From the NCBI GenBank assembly GCA_002299005.1, contig DBMZ01000082.1, positions 1-5,554 on the forward strand: 5,554 nt of DNA, in the 5' to 3' direction. Position numbers and translations under genes: made by a program. Under the pieces are notes generated by a model, which ran no database searches, had not been told where the DNA came from, and worked only from the letters and a program-made list of their open reading frames with translations. The DNA comes from Alphaproteobacteria bacterium UBA685 (lineage in GTDB: Bacteria > Pseudomonadota > Alphaproteobacteria > Puniceispirillales > Puniceispirillaceae). This document shows positions 1 to 5,554 of this stretch, one piece after another (within the stretch, counting starts at the first letter, position 1; every line of letters starts with the position of its first letter).

Positions 1-1153
1 CGCAAATGAGAGCCGTCCGGTGATTTTCTATATGGCGATCTCACCAGCTTTGTTTGGTGCTAGCTGTCAGCTATTGAAGCAGGTTGGTCTCGTAACGCCG
101 ATGGCACGCCTTGTGGTGGAAAAGCCGCTTGGCCATGATGCCACATCAGCGCGTGAGATTAATGATGAGCTTCGGGATGTTTTTGACGAAGATAATATCT
201 ATCGTATTGACCATTATCTGGGCAAAGAGACGGTGCAAAATTTGATGGCATTGCGCTTTGCCAACACGATTTTTGAAAGCCAGTGGAACAATACTTTTAT
301 CGACCATATCCAGATCACAGTCGCTGAATCTGTGGGGCTAGAGGGGCGTGCCTCTTATTATGACAATTATGGTGCGTTGCGCGATATGTGCCAAAACCAT
401 CTGATGCAGCTTGTATGCTTGGTCGCGATGGAGCCGCCAGCGCAGTTCAAAGCTAATCAGGTGCGTGATGAAAAACTGCGCGTTTTGCGTGCTTTGCGCC
501 CGGTTGAGCCTGCCAACCTGTCGGACAGCCTTGTTATTGGCCAATATGGCGCGGGTGAGTTGAATGGCGACGATGTGGCCTCTTACCAAGATGAGTTGGG
601 CCAATCATCAAAGGTCGATACCTTTGCCGCCTTGAAATTATATATTGAGAATTGGCGTTGGGCAGGGGTGCCGTTTTATATCCGCACGGGCAAAAGAATG
701 GCGGTGCGTGCCTCTGAGATTGTTGTGACATTTAAAAAACGCTCTCATGATATCTTTGCCAATGGCAGCGCGTCTGAAACAGATTTTCCTAACCAGCTTG
801 TGATAAGATTACAGCCGCATGAAGGTTTGCGCCTACAGCTTATCAGCAAGCAACCTGGCCCTGGTGGTATGCGCCTATTTCCTTCTGGGCTAAATCTATC
901 ATTTGATGATACATTTAAAACCCGCCTGCCAGATGCTTATGAGCGCTTATTGATGGATGTTGCGCGTGGCAACCAGACATTATTTATGCGCCATGATGAG
1001 GTTATGGCGGCGTGGCATTTCATGGATCCGATTATTGCGGCCGCCGCTGAGGTAGCACCAGAAATCTATCCGGCAGGGTCATTTGGCCCAGAGGCGCAAG
1101 ATGCGTTATTCGCAACAGGTGAGATGGGCTGGCAAGCGCCTATTCTTGAGTAA
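1..1153 (+). CDS. zwf: Glucose-6-phosphate 1-dehydrogenase, 5'-truncated by window edge
   Basis: This enzyme oxidises glucose-6-phosphate to 6-phosphogluconolactone with NAD(P)+, the entry step of the ED and oxidative pentose phosphate routes. The frame is open from base 2 to the TAA at 1151-1153, giving 383 visible residues. A GTG at 20 is internal, not the start: family members are about 490 residues, so roughly 100 N-terminal residues, including the Rossmann dinucleotide motif, lie upstream of the window. Numbering from base 2, I see EKPLGHD (40-46), the G6PDH active-site signature DHYLGKE (70-76, bases 209-229), RDMCQNHLMQ (127-136) and IRTGKRM (227-233). His133 lies 62 residues after His71, matching the spacing of the catalytic base His240 and His178 in the Leuconostoc enzyme. 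The C-terminal half is collinear with the family, with no frameshift. It is followed after 27 nt by pgl, whose product uses its lactone. Cofactor preference (NADP versus NAD) cannot be judged without the N-terminus. Confidence 0.97.
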   Translation, partial: ANESRPVIFYMAISPALFGASCQLLKQVGLVTPMARLVVEKPLGHDATSAREINDELRDVFDEDNIYRIDHYLGKETVQNLMALRFANTIFESQWNNTFIDHIQITVAESVGLEGRASYYDNYGALRDMCQNHLMQLVCLVAMEPPAQFKANQVRDEKLRVLRALRPVEPANLSDSLVIGQYGAGELNGDDVASYQDELGQSSKVDTFAALKLYIENWRWAGVPFYIRTGKRMAVRASEIVVTFKKRSHDIFANGSASETDFPNQLVIRLQPHEGLRLQLISKQPGPGGMRLFPSGLNLSFDDTFKTRLPDAYERLLMDVARGNQTLFMRHDEVMAAWHFMDPIIAAAAEVAPEIYPAGSFGPEAQDALFATGEMGWQAPILE

Positions 1154-1180
1154 GACAAATCATAAGGGAGCATCAGGGCG

Positions 1181-1801
1181 ATGAGTATCAACCCATCAGA
1201 TGTATCAAACTATCTATTGCAAGGCTTGGCCGAGGCGATTGAAGCGACAGGCAAGGGCACCCTTATTCTATCAGGTGGCTCTAGCCCTGTGCCTGTTTTT
1301 GCGCAGTTGGCAGAGACTGATTTTGCATGGGAGAAGGTTATCATCACCCTTGTTGATGAGCGTAATGTGGCGCCGTCTCATGTGGATTCAAACGAAGCGC
1401 TTATCCGCACCCATTTGATGCAAGGCGCGCCTGCTGCGGCTAGGTTTGTGCCGCTTTATAATAATCCAGAGGCGTTTGCAGAGATTGGCATCGGCCATGT
1501 GGCCTTGCTTGGTATGGGCACAGACGGGCATTTTGCGTCCTTGTTCCCCGCAATGGTGGGCGATGAGCAAGCATTTTCTCTGGCCGCAGATCCTGCCATT
1601 ATCACAACAGGCCCGCAAGGTAGCCCTGTTCATCCGCGTATTTCGATGAATTTGAGCCTGATTGAAAAGATCCCACATTGCTGTTTGCTTTTACCAAATC
1701 AAGAAAAAGCAGATTTATTCGAAGCGGCAAAGACAGATGAGACGCTTCCCGTCCATTATCTACAAAAAGCCCTTGGCGACAGACTAACAATATTTGCTTA
1801 A
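1181..1801 (+). CDS. pgl: 6-phosphogluconolactonase
   Basis: This enzyme hydrolyses 6-phosphogluconolactone made by Zwf to 6-phosphogluconate, the substrate of Edd. It is a cytosolic protein of the glucosamine-6-phosphate isomerase/6PGL fold (DevB-type Pgl). The 206-residue product shows the phosphate-binding loop SGGSSP (31-36), TLVDER (56-61), the family core LGMGTDGHFASLFP (110-123) and HPRISM (151-156). The start is well fixed: an in-frame TAA at 1163-1165 blocks any upstream extension, and AAGGGAG (1164-1170) is a Shine-Dalgarno match 10 nt before the ATG. The protein is short for the family (typically about 225-240). Part of the shortfall is in the segment between PLYNN (91-95) and LGMG (110-113), where relatives usually carry about ten more residues; the rest appears to be at the N-terminus. 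All catalytic-core motifs are present, so I expect it to be active. It lies between zwf and edd with 27-nt and 20-nt gaps. Confidence 0.95.
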   Translation: MSINPSDVSNYLLQGLAEAIEATGKGTLILSGGSSPVPVFAQLAETDFAWEKVIITLVDERNVAPSHVDSNEALIRTHLMQGAPAAARFVPLYNNPEAFAEIGIGHVALLGMGTDGHFASLFPAMVGDEQAFSLAADPAIITTGPQGSPVHPRISMNLSLIEKIPHCCLLLPNQEKADLFEAAKTDETLPVHYLQKALGDRLTIFA

Positions 1802-1803
1802 GC

Positions 1804-1821
1804 GAAAGGCAAACCTCCCCC
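1804..1821 (+). promoter_or_regulatory. edd ribosome-binding region with anti-SD-like tract
   Basis: The only Shine-Dalgarno-like sequence before edd is GAAAGG (1804-1809), 12 nt from the ATG at 1822, which is longer than usual. Between them lies ACCTCC (1813-1818) followed by CCC. ACCTCC equals the anti-Shine-Dalgarno core of 16S rRNA. AGG (1807-1809) could pair with CCT (1814-1816) across a 4-nt loop, but three pairs is weak. The edd start itself is supported by collinearity of the N-terminus with known Edd proteins. Confidence 0.45.
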
Positions 1822-3639
1822 ATGACACTGCACCCAATTGTAAAGCAAGTTACTGACACCATCATCAAAAGAAGCGCGAAGTCACGCCGTGATTATCTGG
1901 CCTCTATGGAAGAGATGGCGCACTCAAATGATCAGGACAGAACCAAGGTGAGCTGTTCTAATCTTGCGCATGCTGGCGCGGCGGCAGGGCAAGATCAAGA
2001 TGATGTGACAGGCCTGTCGGCAAGCAATAAGCCAAATATCGCGATTGTCAGCGCCTATAATGACATGCTCTCAGCGCACCAGCCATTTGAGAGCTATCCG
2101 CAGATGATCCGTGCGGCGGCGCGTCAAAATGGGGCGACCGCCCAGATGGCCGGCGGTGTGCCTGCTATGTGTGATGGGGTGACCCAAGGCCGCCCCGGTA
2201 TGGAGTTATCGCTGGCATCGCGTGATGTGATTGCGATGTCAACAGCTGTTGCCCTCTCGCATGGTGTCTATGATGGCGCTTTATGCCTTGGTGTGTGTGA
2301 TAAGATTATCCCGGGCCTTGTTATGGGCGCGCTTGCCTTTGGCCATTTGCCGGTGATTTTTGTGCCAGCAGGCCCGATGCCCTCCGGTCTGCCAAATGAT
2401 GAAAAGGCGGCCGTTCGCAAAGCCTTTGCCAAAGGTGAGGTGGGCCGTGATGCGCTGCTAAAGGCTGAGATGTCTGCCTATCATAGCGCTGGTACTTGTA
2501 CGTTTTATGGCACGGCGAATTCCAATCAAATGTTGATGGAAATTATGGGGCTTCATTTGCCGGGCGGTACCTTTGTGAACCCGCATGAAGATTTGCGCCA
2601 TGCGCTAACCATTGCCGCAACTGAGCAAATTATCTCTATTTCACGTAAATCTGATGATGTGCGCCCAATGTCGCAAGTGATTGATGAGCGCTCTTTTGTG
2701 AATGCGATTATCGGTCTTCATGCCACAGGTGGTTCAACCAACCACGCGCTTCATCTGCCGGCGATGGCCGCCGCCGCAGGGATTGAGCTGACATGGGATG
2801 ATTTCGATGCGCTATCTGAGGTGACACCTTTGCTGGCGCGTCTTTATCCAAATGGCAGTGCTGATGTGAACCATTTCAATGCCGCCGGTGGTATGGGCTT
2901 TGTTATTCATGAATTGCTATCAGCCGGTCTTCTTCATGGGGATGCCAAGACGATTTGGGGCGGCTCGATGGCTGATTATGTGGTTGAGCCTGAATTATCA
3001 GATAAGGGCCTTCATTGGCGCGAGGGGGCTAAGGCTTCGATTGATGAGGCAGTTTTGCGCCCTGTGGCTAATCCGCATGCCGCGAATGGGGGCTTGAAGA
3101 TGCTCTCTGGTACGCTTGGTCGTGCGGTGATGAAGATATCAGCCGTTGCGCCTGAACGTCATAAAATCACGGCGCCTGTGGCAATCTTTGAAAATGAAGC
3201 AGATGTCAAAGCCGCCTTTGAAGCAGACGCGCTAAACCGTGATGTGATTGTTGTGGTGCGTGGCCAAGGCCCTGCCGCAACAGGCATGCCTGAATTACAT
3301 TCGCTCACCCCGCTTTTGACAATCCTACAAGATAAGGGGTTTGCCGTAGCTTTGATGACAGATGGCCGCATGTCAGGTGCCTCTGGCAAGGTGCCGTCTG
3401 CCATTCACATGACACCAGAGGCCGCGCTAGGCGGGCCTATCGCACAATTGCGAGATGGTGATGTCGTGACGATTGATGCGGTCAATGGCGCTATGACAAC
3501 AGACGCGCCTTTGGCAGACCGTGAGCCTATCACAAGCTATAAAGCGATGAGCGCACAAGGCTTTGGCAGAGGTCTATTTGCCTCTTACCGCCAAAATGTC
3601 TGTTCAGCAGAACAAGGCGCTGGTCTAAAACTTATTTAA
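1822..3639 (+). CDS. edd: Phosphogluconate dehydratase (6-phosphogluconate dehydratase)
   Basis: This enzyme dehydrates 6-phosphogluconate to 2-keto-3-deoxy-6-phosphogluconate (KDPG), the first committed ED step. It belongs to the IlvD/Edd iron-sulfur dehydratase family and is cytosolic. The 605-residue length is nearly that of E. coli Edd (603), and the N-terminus aligns with it from residue 1, supporting the ATG at 1822. Visible motifs are SCSNLAHA (44-51), [14 protein letters not shown] (77-90), [13 protein letters not shown] (111-123), the IlvD/Edd signature 1 [11 protein letters not shown] (159-169), [14 protein letters not shown] (224-237), ATGGSTNH (301-308) and signature 2 [12 protein letters not shown] (510-521). 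Cys117, Cys159 and Cys226 are the probable Fe-S cluster ligands by family analogy. [15 protein letters not shown] and NLAH-type elements favour Edd over dihydroxyacid dehydratase IlvD, as do the neighbours zwf, pgl and eda. No frameshift or missing motif is seen. A labile cluster would make the enzyme oxygen-sensitive, a known family property. Confidence 0.98.
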   Translation: MTLHPIVKQVTDTIIKRSAKSRRDYLASMEEMAHSNDQDRTKVSCSNLAHAGAAAGQDQDDVTGLSASNKPNIAIVSAYNDMLSAHQPFESYPQMIRAAARQNGATAQMAGGVPAMCDGVTQGRPGMELSLASRDVIAMSTAVALSHGVYDGALCLGVCDKIIPGLVMGALAFGHLPVIFVPAGPMPSGLPNDEKAAVRKAFAKGEVGRDALLKAEMSAYHSAGTCTFYGTANSNQMLMEIMGLHLPGGTFVNPHEDLRHALTIAATEQIISISRKSDDVRPMSQVIDERSFVNAIIGLHATGGSTNHALHLPAMAAAAGIELTWDDFDALSEVTPLLARLYPNGSADVNHFNAAGGMGFVIHELLSAGLLHGDAKTIWGGSMADYVVEPELSDKGLHWREGAKASIDEAVLRPVANPHAANGGLKMLSGTLGRAVMKISAVAPERHKITAPVAIFENEADVKAAFEADALNRDVIVVVRGQGPAATGMPELHSLTPLLTILQDKGFAVALMTDGRMSGASGKVPSAIHMTPEAALGGPIAQLRDGDVVTIDAVNGAMTTDAPLADREPITSYKAMSAQGFGRGLFASYRQNVCSAEQGAGLKLI

Positions 3640-3654
3640 GGCATGATGCCTTTT
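3638..3654 (+). other. Small hairpin overlapping the edd stop, followed by four T
   Basis: AAGGC (3638-3642) and GCCTT (3648-3652) can pair around the loop ATGAT (3643-3647), and T runs on to 3654. The first arm includes the last two bases of the edd TAA. Five pairs and only four T make this a weak terminator at best; an mRNA-stability or attenuation role is possible, or it may be chance. It also covers the ATGATG that would be an alternative, poorly supported eda start. Confidence 0.3.
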
Positions 3655-3666
3655 GAAAACAATAAA

Positions 3667-3673
3667 AAGGAAG
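3667..3673 (+). promoter_or_regulatory. eda ribosome-binding site (decides the start)
   Basis: AAGGAAG is a good Shine-Dalgarno match lying 5 nt before the ATG at 3679. The upstream in-frame ATGs at 3643 and 3646 have no such motif at a suitable distance; what precedes them is the end of edd. This favours 3679 as the eda start. Confidence 0.8.
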
Positions 3674-3678
3674 CTGTA

Positions 3679-4299
3679 ATGGCAAATATACGTTCTATCT
3701 TAGCGCTTGGCCCTGTAATGCCTGTGATCGTCATTGATGATGCCGCCGATGCGGTGCCATTGGCCGAAGCCTTGCTTGAGGGCGGCCTATCGACGATTGA
3801 GGTGACCTTGCGCACCAATGCGGCTTTGGCGGCAATGGAGGCGATTGCTAAATCATGCCCTGATATGGTCATTGGTGCTGGCACAGTGCTAACAGGCGCA
3901 GATGCCGCCAATGCACGTGACGCAGGCGCTGTCTTTGCTGTTAGCCCTGGCTCAACCCCTGATTTGATTGCCGGATGCGCAGATGCTGGCATTGACTTAT
4001 TGCCAGGTGCCACAAGCGCGAGTGAGGCAATGGCATTGCTAGAGCAAGGGTTTGATGCGCAAAAATTCTTCCCCGCCGTCCCAGCAGGCGGTGCGCCGTT
4101 CCTGAAAGGCTTATCAAGCCCTCTGCCACAAATCACTTTCTGTCCAACAGGGGGCATCTCACAGGCAACAGCGCCAGATTTCCTAGCGCTTGATAATGTG
4201 AATTGTGTGGGTGGCTCATGGCTGGCAAGCCGCGCGGATATTGCGGCTAAAGAATTTGCCGCCATCACAGCGCGCGCTAAATTAGCCGCTGCCCTATAA
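3679..4299 (+). CDS. eda: KDPG aldolase (2-dehydro-3-deoxyphosphogluconate aldolase)
   Basis: This class I aldolase cleaves KDPG to pyruvate and glyceraldehyde-3-phosphate, completing the ED pathway; relatives often also act on 4-hydroxy-2-oxoglutarate. The product is a cytosolic TIM barrel, usually a trimer. From the ATG at 3679 it is 206 residues, close to E. coli Eda (213). It shows signature 1 GLSTIEVTLR (36-45) with catalytic Glu41, GAGTVL (67-72), SPGSTP (89-94), the Schiff-base lysine Lys129 in KFFPA, and the phosphate-binding CPTGGI (155-160) and GGSW (178-181). An upstream ATG at 3643 would add 12 residues (MMPFENNKKEAV) that match nothing in the family and lack a ribosome-binding site. 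Position 128 is Gln where PROSITE signature 2 expects an aliphatic or aromatic residue before the lysine. The gap to edd is 39 nt. The last codons, GCC CTA TAA, lie inside a tandem repeat that continues into the pgi leader. Confidence 0.97.
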   Translation: MANIRSILALGPVMPVIVIDDAADAVPLAEALLEGGLSTIEVTLRTNAALAAMEAIAKSCPDMVIGAGTVLTGADAANARDAGAVFAVSPGSTPDLIAGCADAGIDLLPGATSASEAMALLEQGFDAQKFFPAVPAGGAPFLKGLSSPLPQITFCPTGGISQATAPDFLALDNVNCVGGSWLASRADIAAKEFAAITARAKLAAAL

Positions 4300-4338
4300 A
4301 GAGATGGCCCTATAAAGAGCTGAACCTATAATTTATCT
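4291..4338 (+). repeat. Three-unit 16-bp-period tandem repeat across the eda stop and pgi leader
   Basis: Unit 1 (4291-4306) is GCCCTATAAAGAGATG and unit 2 (4307-4322) is GCCCTATAAAGAGCTG, identical at 15 of 16 positions. Unit 3 (4323-4338) keeps only CCTATAA (4325-4331) but in exact 16-bp phase. Unit 1 holds the last two eda codons and its stop, so the duplication copied the end of eda into the intergenic gap. Each unit carries a TATAAA or TATAAT hexamer. I see no inverted repeat within the unit. Confidence 0.75.
4327..4332 (+). promoter_or_regulatory. Possible -10 box of an internal pgi promoter
   Basis: TATAAT is a perfect sigma70-type -10 hexamer located 28 nt before the pgi ATG. Initiation would fall near 4338-4340 and leave room for the pgi ribosome-binding site. 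No recognisable -35 box occurs 16-18 bp upstream (the 17-bp position reads ATGGCC), and there is no extended -10 TGn. The call therefore rests on one hexamer in AT-rich DNA. Confidence 0.3.
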
Positions 4339-4346
4339 GACCATTT

Positions 4347-4354
4347 AAGGTGAG
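4347..4354 (+). promoter_or_regulatory. pgi ribosome-binding site
   Basis: AAGGTGAG resembles a Shine-Dalgarno sequence and ends 6 nt before the ATG at 4361. An in-frame TAA at 4346-4348 rules out a start further upstream, so 4361 is the earliest possible ATG. Confidence 0.75.
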
Positions 4355-4360
4355 TTTGAG

Positions 4361-5554
4361 ATGAGATTAACTGACAATCCTATATTCGCAAAATTGCAAC
4401 AACATCATGAGACGCTAAGCGGCTTGCATTTTGATGATGTGAAGGCAGATGCGGCGCGTCAGAAAGCGATGAGCCTATCAATGGATGATTTGGCGATTGA
4501 TCTCTCACGCCACCTGATACAGCCTGAAACGCTTGATATTTTGGCTGAATTGGCAGATGCCGCTGATCTGTCAGGTCAATATCAGCGGCTTTTTGCTGGT
4601 GAGGCAATGAACGTCACAGAAGGCCGCCCTGTCTTGCATATGCAAGCGCGTACGGCCGAGGCATTATCAGGCGATGATGCCCGCAAGATGGCGATATTTA
4701 GTGATGTATTGCGCGGTGATAAATCAATCAAAGATATTGTGAATATCGGCATTGGCGGCTCTGATTTGGGGCCGGCGATGGTGACCAAAGCGCTTGCGCC
4801 ATTTCATGATGGGCCGAATATTCATTTTGTGTCTAATGTTGACCCAAGCCATCTTTATGATGTTTTGAAGGACGCCACCCCAGAGCGCACGCAATTTATC
4901 GTTACCTCAAAGACTTTCACCACCCAAGAGACGATGAAAAACGCCACCCTTGCCAGAGCATGGCTTGTCAAGGCGGGCTGTTCGCCAGATAGGCATTTCG
5001 CGGCTGTCACAGCGGCCCCTGAAAAGGCCGAGGAATGGGGCGTGGAACGTGACCGTGTGTTTGGCTTTGCTGATGGGATTGGCGGGCGTTATTCGCTGTG
5101 GTCAGCGGTTGGTCTGCCGATTATGGTGGCGATTGGCACAAAGGGCTTTTATGAGATGCTGAAAGGCGCGCATGATATGGATAATCATGTCAAAACAGCG
5201 CCCGCACGCCAGAATATGGCGATGATGATGGCTGGTTTGCGTGTCTATTATCGCAACGTCCAAAATCGCTCTGCGCATGGCATTATGGCCTATGATCAAA
5301 GATTGTCAGATTTCACCAGATGGGCCCAGCAAACAGAGATGGAATCAAACGGCAAGTCTGTTGATCGCAACGGCCAGAAGCTTGATTATTTCACATCGCC
5401 GATTATTTGGGGAGAGGCTGGCACAGGGGCGCAACATTCCTTCTTCCAAGCTTTGCATCAAGAGGCGGATATTTGCCCGCTTGATATTTTGGTGCCGCTT
5501 CAGCCTGTGCCTGATTACCGCGATGAAAGCTTTCAAGAAAGTCACAAAATGTTG
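4361..5554 (+). CDS. pgi: Glucose-6-phosphate isomerase, 3'-truncated by window edge
   Basis: This enzyme interconverts glucose-6-P and fructose-6-P in the cytosol. Beside ED genes it can return fructose-6-P to Zwf or serve gluconeogenesis. The frame is open from the ATG at 4361 to the last base, giving 398 residues. Motifs are NIGIGGSDLGP (128-138), SKTFTT (183-188, sugar-phosphate binding), PGI signature 1 DGIGGRYSLWSAVG (238-251, with Arg243), QQTEMESNGK (323-332) with catalytic Glu328, and His359 in AQHSF. Glu328 and His359 are 31 residues apart, as are the catalytic pair in E. coli Pgi. Roughly 130 C-terminal residues, with signature 2 and the catalytic lysine, lie beyond the window. Compared with E. 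coli Pgi (549 residues), about 20 residues are missing between RPVLH (89-93) and NIGIGG. The usual GEPGTNGQH reads GEAGTGAQH (351-359), and the Gly of HQG is Glu368. I expect a functional but divergent isomerase. Confidence 0.96.
   Translation, partial: MRLTDNPIFAKLQQHHETLSGLHFDDVKADAARQKAMSLSMDDLAIDLSRHLIQPETLDILAELADAADLSGQYQRLFAGEAMNVTEGRPVLHMQARTAEALSGDDARKMAIFSDVLRGDKSIKDIVNIGIGGSDLGPAMVTKALAPFHDGPNIHFVSNVDPSHLYDVLKDATPERTQFIVTSKTFTTQETMKNATLARAWLVKAGCSPDRHFAAVTAAPEKAEEWGVERDRVFGFADGIGGRYSLWSAVGLPIMVAIGTKGFYEMLKGAHDMDNHVKTAPARQNMAMMMAGLRVYYRNVQNRSAHGIMAYDQRLSDFTRWAQQTEMESNGKSVDRNGQKLDYFTSPIIWGEAGTGAQHSFFQALHQEADICPLDILVPLQPVPDYRDESFQESHKML

Noticed and set aside
20..22. GTG at 20 as the start of zwf.
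   Set aside because: The frame is open upstream to base 2, and the protein from here lacks the conserved N-terminal nucleotide-binding third, so the true start lies outside the window.
338..731. Two minus-strand open frames inside zwf (338-604 and 534-731).
   Set aside because: They lie opposite conserved zwf codons, overlap each other, and show no family motif or credible ribosome-binding context.
3636..4268. A 210-codon open frame on the minus strand covering nearly all of eda.
   Set aside because: It is antisense to a clear KDPG aldolase. Its product is Ala/Ser-rich low-complexity sequence with no recognisable domain, as expected from the complement of GCN-rich codons.
4300..4360. Intrinsic terminator between eda and pgi.
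   Set aside because: The gap has direct repeats but no GC-rich inverted repeat followed by a T-run.
4380..4788. Minus-strand open frames at the start of pgi (4380-4607 and 4582-4788).
   Set aside because: They are antisense to the conserved NIGIGGSDLGP-containing part of pgi and resemble no known protein.
1..5554. CRISPR array, tRNA or rRNA, insertion sequence, phage or defence genes.
   Set aside because: Nearly all sequence is accounted for by five metabolic genes; I saw no spaced repeats, terminal inverted repeats, transposase motifs or structural RNA signatures.

Overview
The window holds five tightly packed genes, all on the + strand: zwf (5' end cut off by the window start), pgl, edd, eda and pgi (3' end cut off by the window end). 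Together they encode the classical phosphorylative Entner-Doudoroff (ED) route. Pgi interconverts fructose-6-P and glucose-6-P, Zwf oxidises glucose-6-P to 6-phosphogluconolactone, Pgl hydrolyses the lactone, Edd dehydrates 6-phosphogluconate to KDPG, and Eda splits KDPG into pyruvate and glyceraldehyde-3-P. All five are cytosolic enzymes. I see no signal peptide or membrane segment in any of them.

Layout: 1-1153 is the last 383 codons of zwf. A 27-nt gap precedes pgl (1181-1801), a 20-nt gap precedes edd (1822-3639), a 39-nt gap precedes eda (best start 3679, ending 4299), and a 61-nt leader precedes pgi (4361 to the window edge). The single orientation, the short gaps and the Shine-Dalgarno-like motif before each start point to one polycistronic unit. 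No convincing intrinsic terminator separates the genes. The only non-coding stretch with visible structure is the eda-pgi gap: a 16-bp-period tandem repeat that starts on the eda stop codon, with a consensus -10 hexamer (TATAAT) in its third, degenerate unit. No stretch over 300 bases lacks a gene.

Organism: base composition is moderate, with roughly equal GC and AT by eye. The zwf-pgl-edd order is well known in Alphaproteobacteria, and the protein sequences read as proteobacterial. A free-living, possibly marine, alphaproteobacterium is my inference. A SAR116-like lineage would fit the composition and gene set, but nothing here proves the genus.

Assessment: this is central carbon metabolism with intact catalytic motifs, not a previously undescribed system. 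The points worth a second look are small: the tandem repeat and possible internal promoter before pgi, a small hairpin overlapping the edd stop, an anti-Shine-Dalgarno-like tract before edd, a compact Pgl, and unusual residues in conserved motifs of Pgi and Eda.
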